Source: Adiantum capillus-veneris (lineage: Eukaryota > Streptophyta > Polypodiopsida > Polypodiales > Pteridaceae). Taken from it: a stretch of 64,000 bases of DNA. Of this stretch, positions 33,610-43,810 are shown one piece after another. The notes beneath the pieces were generated by a model, which saw only the letters and a list, made by a program, of their open reading frames with translations, was not told the DNA's origin and searched no databases. Location: NCBI GenBank assembly GCA_014529385.2, contig CM043965.1, forward strand, positions 60,434,433 to 60,498,432. The letters run 5' to 3'. The first letter of the stretch is position 1, and each line of letters opens with the position of its first letter. A program made the position numbers and the translations under genes.

Positions 33610-34791
33610 CTACTACTTTTTCCTTGTTTAACGGATTTTTTGCACATTTTCAGGGAAATGTCCACCCTTTTTGCAAAATTGTGTACAAAAATCTTCAATT
33701 GGATTAATGTTCTTGTCAGGTTCTAGGTATTCACTTTTCCAATGATCATCTGCACCACAATTATGGCAGTTTCCACTCCTTGGCTTAATCATGGGTTTTA
33801 CCATAGGAGGTCTAACACCTTGATTAGCTACATAGTATATTGGTGTAGCATAAGGCATAGGTTCCTCCATTGATGGTGGATGTGAATTATACCACTCTCC
33901 TTCTACCATTACTTTAGATGGGCTAGGCTCAACATAAGGTGTAATAGGTACTAGTGCTTGTTCATCTATGACTCCTTCTGAATGCATGTACTTTAGATGC
34001 ACTCCATTATGTCCTGGATATGGAGATTTTTAACCCAACACTAGTTGTGGTCTTTCCATACCCATCGGTGGTCTTTCTGTTGGGGCCATATTAGGCTAAT
34101 ATTTGTACATGGGTTTTCCTTGTGGCCTCATGGGCACGTATTGAACATTTCCATCGTACTTTGGTCGGTAATAGCACTCATTGGTCTCATAGTTGGTCCA
34201 TTTACCCTCCATAACACACCATTTTTGTGGCCTAACTGATTGTCCCTGTTGAGGTATCCCTTTCCCTGGTCCTCTCGTAGGTGCTTTTTGCATGTTATTC
34301 ATCATTTCATTCATCCTTTTGAGCATGTCTTCTATGGTTTTAAGTGGTGTTGCAGTAGCCATTCCCACTTGTGTTGGTTTTGTGGATGTTGTTTTCTCAC
34401 ACTGAGTATCCTTAGGGACATCTTCTTCATTGAAAATATCACAATTGTCTCCCAAGTCAATAGCATGTGATACACACTCTTCATCAGGGTTTTCAACTTT
34501 TAAATACTGAGTCCCATTTTCATCCATATACATTTTCCCTTGTTTGTTTGACCTTATTTCCTCTTCAATATCTATGTCATGGTCATCAATGCGAATGTCA
34601 TACTCTTCATTAGGATCCAGGTAAACCTGAGCTCCATGGGCATTAGTCTTATAAAAGGTGAGTATATGCTTATATTGCACTGTCGTTCCGGTTCCTGCAT
34701 GAGTCGAATAGGAAGACATTTTGGATGTTGAGTCTGAATATGTGTCTGAAACTTCTTCAAAGATAGTGCCCGAGTGATCAAGTTGATTCAC
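33610..34791 (-). pseudogene. Gag-like ORF with two zinc knuckles
   Basis: Two open blocks (34791-34096 and 34002-33628). The first is acidic, with YLDPNEEYDIRIDDHDIDIE and KTIEDMLKRMNEMMNNMQ. The second holds CHNCGADDHWKSEY (last Cys lost) and a second knuckle CTQFCKKGGHFPENV, also missing its last Cys. Position before protease and RT makes it gag. I do not see a typical Ty3 capsid domain, which may be decayed or too diverged to recognise. Confidence 0.55.
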
Positions 34792-37700
34792 ACTCTATGT
34801 GGTGGATACTCTACTAGAGGTCTCCCCAAATATGCTTTGATTTGCTAGTATACGACTAGATCTAAGGTTCATATAGACTTGTTAAGCAGTGGATAGAGTA
34901 CTTACTGTCGGATTGAATTGTTATCCGCTTTTCCACTTGACTTGAATGCAACTCCTATCAAACTCTCAATTCTTTGCCTGCAATCTGAGTTAGCCGTTTT
35001 AACAAAGTTAGCCGTTTTAACCAAGTTAGCCGTTTTCTCTCAAAGACTTTACAATTTTTGCTAACTATCGTCTTGGCCTGTGTATATCACTTCAATCTGA
35101 GCTAAGTGAGTCAGCAAATGAGACTTTCAGATTCTATCCCTGCAAAGAGCTAAAGGACTAATCTACAACCTGAAAACTGAGTTAATATGTACTAATTTAG
35201 ACCTGATGGGACCCAAACTTGACCAATGGCCTGGATGATTATGTTGTTCTAACATTGTACTAGCTTAAAAGTCCAAAATCTTGTCTCTGGGTCTCAGTAG
35301 TAAATAATCGTGTGATTATTTACTTTTCTCAATTTGTACACTTTTTAGGCTTGTTTTACCAGTAATCACCTTGTTGTGGTCTATGGACAAGTTTCATTGA
35401 GTTGAACAAGATTTGCCCAAGTTATCAACTGTTTAGTGTCCGTAGACTCAGTTTCGAGAATCTGGCTTAAGTCTCACTTTTGTGATCCAAATTTTACCAA
35501 ATTTGATTTGTGGAGTCTACTTGAAATGCTTGACCTTGTGGTATACTCAAATATGCAAAATTGTTCAATTCTAGAGCAGAACTAAATAATCGTGATTATT
35601 TACTATTGAGAATTTTTTGCAACTTTTTGCCAAAATGTTGATACAAACTGGTTAAGCAACTTAGCTTAAGCTCCCTAGCCAAGTTTCACCAAGTTTGGAT
35701 AAACTCTGCTCAACTTGTCAACAATTTTGTGTCTGTAGACTGACTTTACAATCTGGCCACAATTTCCACTTTAATGATCCAAATCTGATATGTGTGCTCA
35801 ATATAACATGATAAAACTTGTGATATGCTTGGTTGATCAAAAAAGTTTTAAAAAGGGACAAAAGTAAATAATCGTTATCATTTACTTTTGACATTTTTTT
35901 AATATCTTTTTGGCCATCTGAGCATATAAACATGTTTAAAACTTCAAACTAAGCTTCTGAGCCAAGTTTCACCAAATTTGAATAAGATTTAGCAAGTCAA
36001 ACTCAATTTCTCAACAATCAGTACAGATTTCGGTTTTTATCAAGTTTTGGTCTATTTTGTGATCCAAATTCTAGGAGCCTTTACAAAAGATGTTTGTAAT
36101 CATGCATAGAGTCTTTGGTATCAACCTTGGTCAATCACAATTATTTAATTTTAGCTTAAAATGAGTACTTTTTGCAATCTTTTCACAATGGAGAGTCTTT
36201 TTATGACCTGTTTTAAGCCTCTGAGTCAAGTCAAAATTTAATTTGGCCTAAAATCTCAAGAAAAAGTAAATAATCTGAGTTGTTGCAAACTCTTGAATAT
36301 TTACCTCAATTGCATCCTTAACACTAGAATGGTAACCTAACAGGACATAAAAGTGTCCTTTCAGGGTTTTGGGAAAAAATTCCAAAACCATAGTAGATCC
36401 ACTCATTTTGAAAAATCCTTTTATGAGCTTATAGTTCAATAACTACTACATATGGAAAAAATGAGAAACTTGTAATTTTTCTCATCCCTTGGTCACTACA
36501 AGCCTCCAAAGTTGATGGACCAGTGCATTTTTCCCAAAACAGCAATTTCTTACGGTTGATTGCATATAATTAATAAGAGTGGACATTTTTGCAGGACAAG
36601 AGATAAAATGCTCCGTTAACTTCAATGGGTTGGTGACCAAAACATATGGTTGCTTTTACCTCACTAATTGTTTTTTGGGCAAAAAAAATAGGTACAAAAA
36701 AGTTGCATTTTTGCCATTCTACAGACCTATCATCAAAGTTTCTATAGTCACGCTCAATACAGATACTATATACATGTTTTCTTAGTTCCCTTTGGGCCTT
36801 TGGATTCAAAAGGAGCCATGGATCATGTCAAAAGGATAATGGATCTCTTACAATTGGAACCTTGGGGGCAATGATAAAGTGCTAAATACAGCAAACATGA
36901 AAAAACTGGGTTTAGCATTATGACCTCTAGAAACCCATAGAAACTACTCAATATCTAGCCAAGTTTATAGTCTATAATTAGATATGGTTACTGCGTACAA
37001 AATACACACAATTGGCCTAAGAAACTAGAAATATTGAGAAAGTTATACTTGCTACTCTAAAATGTATCGTATTCTTTAGCAATCAAAACACTCAACCATC
37101 ATAATATACTATGCTATATAGCATATTAGGTCCCCCAAAACTCAAGGAATATTAGCTTTATCTTATACATTACACTTACACAATCAAAATTGAATTTGGA
37201 TATCAAGAAAGACACCAAAAACAATCATAAAAGTGCTAATTTTGCCCAAAAAACAGGATTATGCAATTCTTGTAAATTGGTCATAACTTTCAATTTTAAC
37301 ACTTAGCTCTCCCTACAAGCATCAAAACATGTTGAGAACTATGAATTCCTAACCTCTAGCCATCTAAACCTCACAAACATGAACTTTAGAGTGGTATAGT
37401 TGCCAAAAATTGAAAAAAAGCCAAAGCAGGACCCGTTTTTTCACACAGTTTAGGTTCAAAAATGTTGTGCAACAGTAAGGTTAATGGTGAGATTGATACT
37501 CAAAAAAAAAAGCTAAGTTTTTTTCAGCCCATAAGACAACTTTGTGGATATATAGCACCTAGAAATTCATTTTCATACTCTTCAAATAATCCAAGAAAAA
37601 TGGTCACTTAACAGGACACAAAAGTGTCCAAGGACATAAAAGTGTCGTGTTACCATTCTAGTGTTAAGCTTACCCTGGTTTATACAACTTTTAGAGCATA

Positions 37701-38140
37701 ATCTCCAGCCGGAGTCAGTGGTTGACAGTCTTTTGGTGCTATTTCAAGCCATAGACATGAAATTCTGCAACTTCACATAAACAACTCACAATTGATTCTT
37801 TTGGAGTGAGCAATGCTTTGAGATCCCACCTGAGATTCTACTTACCCTACTCCTACGTTCTTTTGCAATTGGGTTGTGGAAAATGTCCACAAACCTTGGT
37901 TTTTTGAGCTTTGATCTAAAGACTTGTCTCATCCATCAATCATTCTCAAAATCCTAATTTAATCCTACAATACTACAAGGTACTTAGCAAGTACAATCTA
38001 CTTCCAAGCTACCTCTACACAGCAAAAGACAATCTTAAGCTATGCGGTTTTAAAGAGAAAGTTTAGCTCTAGGTGATCCTAGAGGAAGTTAAAGGACAAC
38101 TACATAAGACACTCGTGTTTTCTTTAGTTTAGGTCTATTC
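34792..38140 (-). other. Long leader of the 18.7-kb element with hairpin repeats
   Basis: 3.3 kb with no supported ORF. At 35290-36300 palindromes of the same GTAAATAATC/GATTATTTAC type are centred at about 35312, 35593 and 35875, with a weaker one near 36148, again ~283 bases apart. The first has perfect 11-base arms around GTGT. Words such as AAGTTTCACCAA and GTGATCCAAA repeat between them. The motif AGTGTCC...ACATAAAAGTGTC... occurs near 36345 and 37615-37640 in opposite orientations. Confidence 0.7.
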
Positions 38141-38159
38141 GTCCCTAGAAACGGTGCCA
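38141..38159 (-). promoter_or_regulatory. Primer binding site, Asp-tRNA-like
   Basis: Minus strand TGGCACCGTTTCTAGGGAC, four bases inside the 5' LTR. It resembles the Asp-tRNA complementary site (TGGCGCCGTTGCC...) usual in Athila/Tat elements, with a few changes. Confidence 0.6.
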
Positions 38160-38163
38160 AATA

Positions 38164-39069
38164 TGGGATGGATTTCTAACCTCACTCCTATCTTAGTGCA
38201 GATATAGCAAGAACCACGAACATAATTGTAAATCCATGGGACGAAGCTGACTTGACTAGTGCATAGAGGCTACAAGAGGGTGTCAATCTCTTGGAAAACA
38301 ATAGACAACTCCCATCTAACACAAGCTACACTCAAATGACTAAAGTCATCAAAAGCCAATCACTAATCGACAAACAAAACATGATTACGACATCAAACGA
38401 CATCCAAATGTTACGAAACTTACAGGACAACTATATAGGACCTAAGCACCCATGCTGATGGTCTCAAACCTCACTTTTGATGAAGTGAAAAAATCACGAT
38501 TATTAACAGCAGAGTGAGTTTTTGACCTAGTCATTTTTGACCTCGAAGTCGTTTAAATGCTTAGCAATGATGCCCCAATACCGTGTCTATGCTTACTTTG
38601 TGATTTTCTAGCTTAAATTTCTACTTATCATGAGATTAGGCCGCGTGTCGATGATGTCATAAGCTATGGATTACCATGATATGTTTATGTCAATGCGTAG
38701 AGCTCCTACCTATGGTTGCAGGGCAACTGACGACACTGCAATGTGACAATCGAGAAGGAAGTAGGAAGCACGAGATGGAGAGAAGTGAGCACCGTTAGCT
38801 CACACTGTGTTTCTATCATCCAAAACTTAAAAATAACTTACAAAAATTGGCTTTTATACCTTAGCCAAGGTTTCTTTGGTCAAAAACTAATAATCTGGGA
38901 GCTTTAACTAAGGATAAGCAGGTACAATCTGGAATCTTATAGCCCCGGCTCATTGATTACAATATCCACCTAGAAAATAGGAGTTACAATATTCTCGATT
39001 TATCAAAATAATAAGTATTTTACAATAAAACTCCCAAAAAATGTTACATGGGTTAGCTTGCTGATAACA
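38164..39069 (-). repeat. 5' LTR of the 18.7-kb element
   Basis: 906 bases, the partner of 20354-21231. Divergence between the two is clearly larger than between the chromovirus LTRs, so this insertion is older. Confidence 0.85.
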
Positions 39070-39198
39070 CGTTGAGTCTTCTGACGTCTTTAGTTCTAAG
39101 TTCCAACCTGGAATAGCTCATTCCAAGCATCTACACTCAAATTAAACCTACATGTCAACACAAAGAATAGAGGGCAATCACACAAGGTTAAAGTAGAA

Positions 39199-39452
39199 TT
39201 AACTACTAATTGGTTACAATCTAGCTAATCAAAGCATCATTTTTAGCAATCATAGAAAGTATGAGAGAGGCATAATTGGTTACTAATTAACTACTAATTG
39301 GTTACAATCTAGCTAATCAAAGCATCATTTTTAGCAATCATAGAAAGTATGAGAGAGGCATAATTGGTTACTAATTAACTACTAATTGGTTACAATCTAG
39401 CTAATCAAAGCATCATTTTTAGCAATCATAGAAAGTATGAGAGAGGCATAAT
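39199..39452. repeat. 88-base tandem repeat, 2.9 copies
   Basis: TGGTTACAATCTAGC starts at 39211, 39299 and 39387, exactly 88 apart, and the copies look identical. This implies a very recent expansion. It lies between the big element and the LINE fragment. Confidence 0.95.
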
Positions 39453-40310
39453 GAAAGAGAATATAGAATTGATTGATGTAAATCAAGTCACATGAGCACC
39501 AACCCAAGAATATTATGTGAGAAAAGAAGGGGTGCACCTGCTAAAAATTTGTTACAAACATTACCTCAGGTCTGGTGAATAATGTTGGGTTAGTGTGAAA
39601 CCAATTATTCTTTATTTTTTTGGCTTTGTCATCCAAAGTCGTGAGGAGAGGATAGTGATCTACAAGAAGTATACTTGGGCTTAGACTGATCCTATTGAAA
39701 TGTTGGCAATCTACATTGACATGTAGCATTTGTCTAACATGACTTTACTCACCATATGGATCTGCTATAGTTTTGCCATGTATATTCCCCTTCTGTACAT
39801 GCATCGCAAAGGTCATGAACTTCCTTATAGTTATCCCAACAAATCTTCTCTTAGCCTTGAATAACCAGACCGAGTCTTAAGAATCTATCTTCAATAGATT
39901 CCACCATGTTGAAATTTCCTACCATGATTATTGGTCCTGTGATAGCAGAAAGTTCTTCCCACAACTGAGCCCTGTTGTAAGAGCTACCTCCTCCATAAAC
40001 TGAAAATAACATATAATTGAAGGGGTGTGGAAGGGGGATGGCACACAAGTATTGTGACCTAAAAGCTGAACCAATTTTAGTGGCAAGATCTTTTTCAAAC
40101 CAATGGATGTACCACCTGATACCCTAACATGAGAAGAGGTGAGCTAGCAAAAGTCAGGGTTTATTTCATTCAATCTCCTCGTAAGTCATCTCCAACTACC
40201 TTAACTTTCTTGTAGGACACAAATATCCATAGGGCTGCCCAAAAGCCACTGCCTAATCTTTTTAGATTTGATGGGGTCAGAGATCCCCTTTACATTCCAA
40301 GATAGGTTCT
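39453..40310 (-). pseudogene. LINE ORF2 endonuclease, truncated before RT
   Basis: On the minus strand, ORF2 starts at about 40307 MKNLSWNVKGISDP...KKIRQWL...CVLQE, the N-terminus of an APE-type endonuclease. Further along come SVYGGGSSYNRAQLWEEL and PIIMVGNFNMVE (GDFN-type motif with Asp changed to Asn), and LLVDHYPLLTTLDD (SDHYP motif). Stops occur throughout. Nothing of the reverse transcriptase follows; recognisable sequence ends at about 39500 near the 88-base repeat. Confidence 0.75.
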
Positions 40311-41480
40311 TCATCTGCTAGCTTTTTTCTTACCTTTATCCTGTTGACTCTTTGAGGGTGTTCTGGCTATAGCAGAGTGAGGCCTCTTGTTGTCTTTACA
40401 AATGTCCATTGGCTCTGGGGATGTGTTGGTGTTAACTTCTTGCAAAGGTTGCTGGGAGACTTGATTAAAGTCCAAGAGCTTGTCTTTGATTGTAATTTGC
40501 ATAATATTGTTACCACCTTCGTTTTGCTCAACCATTTTTTCTACTGGAGTGGTAGCTACTGCTTCTCCTTCTGAGTTTGATGAGGCATGATCAGAAATGT
40601 TAGAGTCCTATTTTGGAAGGTCTGGAAGGTTTGCTAGCAATGAGAATCTGTTGAAGTTCTTGGCTCTGGCCCTATTGTTCTCTCTTCTGGAGTTCGACCC
40701 CCCATTCTTGTTAGGAATAGCTGGGGGTGGATGGGGCGCAGTAGCAGACTTCTGGTTTCTTTCTTTTGGGTTATATGTTGCACTGGCAGTAGGAGGGACT
40801 TGATTCTGAGCCGGTTGGGGGGGAGGGAACTTGATAGGGCATTCTCACACAAAATGACCAGCAACACCACAATGAAAGCAAGCATTGGGTAAATATTTGT
40901 ATGAGATGGGATGTTCCATTGATTCTCCTTCATCAGTGGCTATGACAATGGACTCAAAGAGGGGTTTAGAGAGGTCCATTTCAATCAACATCTGGGGTTT
41001 CCATGAGACGTTGAAATCTCACTGAGGTTTCCCCCCTACGAATTTTTCCTAGCTGCTCCCCTATCAATCTAAGGTGATGGTGAAAGTGCAGAGGGAGGTT
41101 GGGTAGTTCAATCCATACAGGGTAATTCTCTAACGCCAAGTTCTTAGGGCTAAAACTTTTAGACCACTCAAATAAACACAATGGAGAAGCTCTAATGACC
41201 AAATGTCCAGTGCTGAGGATCTCAAAGGCCATTTCAGGGGTTTTGAACATAAACAAGAAGTGATTCTTTGGAAATGCTTGGATGGATTCAAATTTACATC
41301 CTCTGCTTTCCCACTGGTTCTTAATCCATGACCTGAGCACTTCCATTGGAGGTCTAGGTCCTGTTATAAGATTGATAAGGGCTATGGCTTCTAAATCCTT
41401 CTCGTTTTTCTTAACTTGAGTAGCTAGGAGAAACACCAAAGGCTTACCTCCACAGTTTTGTCCCTAGCAGTCTTTGGCGT
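40311..41480 (-). pseudogene. LINE ORF1 (DUF4283-like domain and zinc knuckle)
   Basis: Minus strand from about 41460: CGGKPLVFLLATQVKKNEKD, then WIKNQWESRGCKFESIQ, FPKNHFLFMFKTPEMAFEIL and LENYPVWIELPNLPLHF, the pattern of the DUF4283 domain of plant L1 ORF1. A knuckle CFHCGVAGHFV...EC follows at about 40835-40890, then a Lys/Ser/Pro tail ending KKKASR. ORF1 binds element RNA. Frame changes and stops make it non-functional. Confidence 0.75.
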
Positions 41481-41816
41481 CTTGGCGATGGCGGCTTAAC
41501 TGGCCTGGAGTAGCATTTGGGGAGCACCATGTGGTGCCTTCTTGCACAGGTCCCTGATTCAAGCTTGGTGCCTAAGTGGGAGCATTCACTAGACATGCAT
41601 GACGTGGGCCTTTTTGTTCCAAAGCCTCCTGTAGTTGGCCAGTGATGTCACGAGGGAGGTGTTGGAAAAGTTTCTAAGTAAAGTTATTTGAAGGTCCTAC
41701 CTGGAAAGCAGGGGAAAGGTCCTGTCTCAATAGTGGTCTATGAGGCAGGGGATTTGAGGCCCCCGCCAGACGTTTTCATGGGGAAAAGTTTGAGGAACTA
41801 CCCCCCCTCACCATTA

Positions 41817-42212
41817 AGTAACACCCATATTTAAGAGGGGAAGGCAATGGGATCAAAGGCGGAGAATCTCATGCACAAAAGCCGAGGGGATTTCAATCAT
41901 AGTAGTCAAATAAAAAACTAAACCTGAACGGGCACTAAACCTGGACGGGCATGTCATCTCACAATATAAGGCCATAAAAATGCCTAGGCATACATGATGC
42001 GTGCATGGGTGAGGTGGTTAGCCTATGCGACCCTCAACCTGGATTGTAAGGACACCGATTCAAGCCCTGGCAGATAGCCTCATTTTTCCCACTGGTTGAG
42101 TTTACTACAGCTTGATTTTTATGCGCCTGTGCTTAGCCTCCCTCAAAATCGCGCCCCTCAACCCGGACCGTCGATCTCATTAATCCACCCTGCATTTAAT
42201 ATGGGTGTTACT
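41817..42212. mobile_element. 396-bp inverted-repeat element with TA target sites
   Basis: AGTAACACCCATATT at 41817 is inverted at the right end (...ATGGGTGTTACT to 42212), and both ends are flanked by TA (41815-41816, 42213-42214). The TA duplication suggests a Tc1/mariner-type MITE, although the terminal sequence is not the usual Stowaway one. It carries a SINE-like segment inside and separates the LINE from the kinase pseudogene. Confidence 0.6.
42000..42110 (+). mobile_element. tRNA-derived SINE-like segment
   Basis: TGGGTGAGGTGG at 42006-42017 fits 10 of 12 positions of the Pol III A box, and GATTCAAGCC at 42057-42066 fits the B box GWTTCRANNC, 51 bases apart start to start. GTTAGCC after the A box and CCTGGCAG after the B box are also tRNA-like. 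No cloverleaf tRNA can be folded, so a SINE head is the better reading. Confidence 0.5.
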
Positions 42213-42224
42213 TAGTGCCAGGGA

Positions 42225-43720
42225 GGATGTTCCACTAGGGTGTGGACCTCTTGGTGTGTGTATACCTAATGTCATAACGTCCAAGTGCTTATGCCCTGAC
42301 CACCCATCCTTCGAGTTTGTTAACAAATCAGATTTCTCACAAGGCTGCATGCGCCAAAGGGCTTTTGATTTATGCGGAACCACATAATTTGTGGATTCCA
42401 TAGCAAACATCTTCCTCCTCACTGGCTGGACCTTCTCCACCCTCCACAATATGAATCTCCACACTTGCAAGCACGCTTGTTCCTTGGCCAACTCTTGCTA
42501 AGGCATTTCCTACCAAAAGACCACATCCAATTGCTTGCTCATCACCCAAAACGTCAGCTTATTAACCATCACACATGACTTCAATGTGATTGATGCCTTT
42601 AACTACATAGCAACGTCAATGGATACAAGAGTTTGGCCAATAGGTAACAAAGTTATTTTCCGTGAAAAGGACTTTGTCACACACTTGAAAATTGCCTCTC
42701 CCGTGTCTATGCTTGTTCCTACGACTGTGTCTACGCCTATGTCTCAATTGCCTCTGATCACCCTCACTGGGAATCATTCCCTTCTGCATCGTGATGTGTT
42801 TCTTACTTGGGCTAGAACTATATCATTTTAGGAAAAGGAGGAAGAGGCTTCTCCAACAAGCCAAAGAAGAGGAGGAGCTTCACGACATCTTGCCTCTCTT
42901 GCCAGCCAGGTTCTCATTTAAATATCTTCAACAAGAAACAAAGAGATTCAACAGGATCTTGGTTTTGGGTGCATGTGGCTCAATGTATGAAGGTACACTC
43001 CTTGATGGGAGGAAAGTGGCAGTGAAAGTACTAGAGGGAGTACTACAAAGAGAACATCAAGAAAAAGGTTTTTTGGCAGAAATAGCCACTGTAGGATCAC
43101 ACACAAGTCACCATAACATAGACCGTCTTGTTGGATTTTGTTGGGAGGGATCGCATCGTATCCTCATTTATGAGTTTATGGTGAGAGGGATGGCTCATGT
43201 GCATCACCCAGCCTTCATTGGAAGAAGCGGTATAATGTATCACTTGGGATTGCAAGAGGCTTACATTACCTACATGAGGAGTGTGAGAAATTGATCTTGC
43301 ACTCCGACATCAAGCCACAAAACATACTATTGTGTGAGCAATTTGTGGCAAAGATATCCAATTTCGGGATGTCTAGGTTAATGCAAAGGGACATGCAATC
43401 ATGTGTGATGACGAGAGTGAGGGGCACCCCAGGATAAATAGCTCCCGAGTGGTTTCTCCATGGAAGTGTAAGCAAGAAGAGTGATATATATAGCTTTGGA
43501 ATAGTGATGGTAGAGATAATGGTGTGTAGGAAAGTTTTGGAGTTCTCCAGGCTCAACGTTGCGACAACAACTATATTAAACTCCAATAGTTCATGTGTAG
43601 AAGAGGCATGGCACTTGCCCAACTGGGCAAAAAATAAGTGGGCGCAAGGGTGCCTGATGGATATTGTGGACCTGCTCCTTCATAAGGAGTTCGTGATGTG
43701 TTCAAATGTTAATGCCCGGG
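42225..43720 (+). pseudogene. G-type lectin S-receptor-like kinase pseudogene
   Basis: Reading order matches a plant G-type-lectin receptor kinase without its lectin head. First an S-locus/EGF-like part (LGCGPLGVCIPN, FEFVNKSDFSQGCMRQ), then a Cys-rich PAN-like part, a short hydrophobic stretch and basic stop-transfer (HFRKRRKRLL), then the kinase. Kinase signs: FSFKYLQQETKRF, a damaged Gly loop (LGACGSMYEG), VAVK with the ATP-site Lys, then after a frameshift near 43245 GLHYLHEECEKLILHSDIKP (HRD changed to HSD), ISNFG (DFG changed to NFG), a TAA in the APE region (GTPG, stop, IAPEW), and KKSDIYSFGIVMVEIM. Stops at 42385 and 43435. No introns are visible, as is usual for this family or a retrocopy. 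The 5' side is cut at the inverted-repeat element. Confidence 0.8.
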
Positions 43721-43810
43721 AGAGGTCACCTAATAAAAGTGTAACCTATCACGTAAGTTCAACAGAAGGGTATTTAAAGTTCTTGAAACTTATAGAAATA
43801 TATATATAGA

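Larger units (their letters stand above)
20354..39069 (-). mobile_element. 18.7-kb Tat/Athila-like Ty3 retrotransposon with extra ORF
   Basis: Direct repeats at 20354-21231 and 38164-39069 are the LTRs. The element reads on the minus strand: PBS just inside the right LTR, PPT just inside the left LTR. Order 5' to 3': LTR, PBS, long leader with hairpin repeats, gag-like ORF with two zinc knuckles, protease, RT (YMDD), RNase H, integrase with a GPF-x-V/I C-terminus, a second protease-like domain, spacer with hairpin repeats, coiled-coil extra ORF, PPT, LTR. The extra ORF after integrase, the Asp-tRNA-like PBS and the integrase tail fit the Tat/Athila branch. Stops and frameshifts occur in every coding part. 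Outer flanks (TTGTG left, CGTTG right) are not a clean target duplication. Confidence 0.85.
39453..41810 (-). mobile_element. L1-type LINE fragment
   Basis: Sequence from 41810 to 41480 reads as the 5' leader or ORF1 start. ORF1 and the ORF2 endonuclease follow in order. It is unusual in keeping the 5' part and lacking the 3' part. Confidence 0.7.

Noticed and set aside
36480-36500. CACTACAAG as another CACTA terminus
   Set aside because: Isolated motif inside the leader of the Ty3 element, without subterminal repeats or an inverse partner.
20349-39074. Target site duplication for the 18.7-kb element
   Set aside because: Flanks TTGTG and CGTTG do not match; recombination, decay or misplaced edges are all possible, so none is called.
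39199-39452. CRISPR-like array
   Set aside because: Direct tandem repeats without spacers in plant nuclear DNA.
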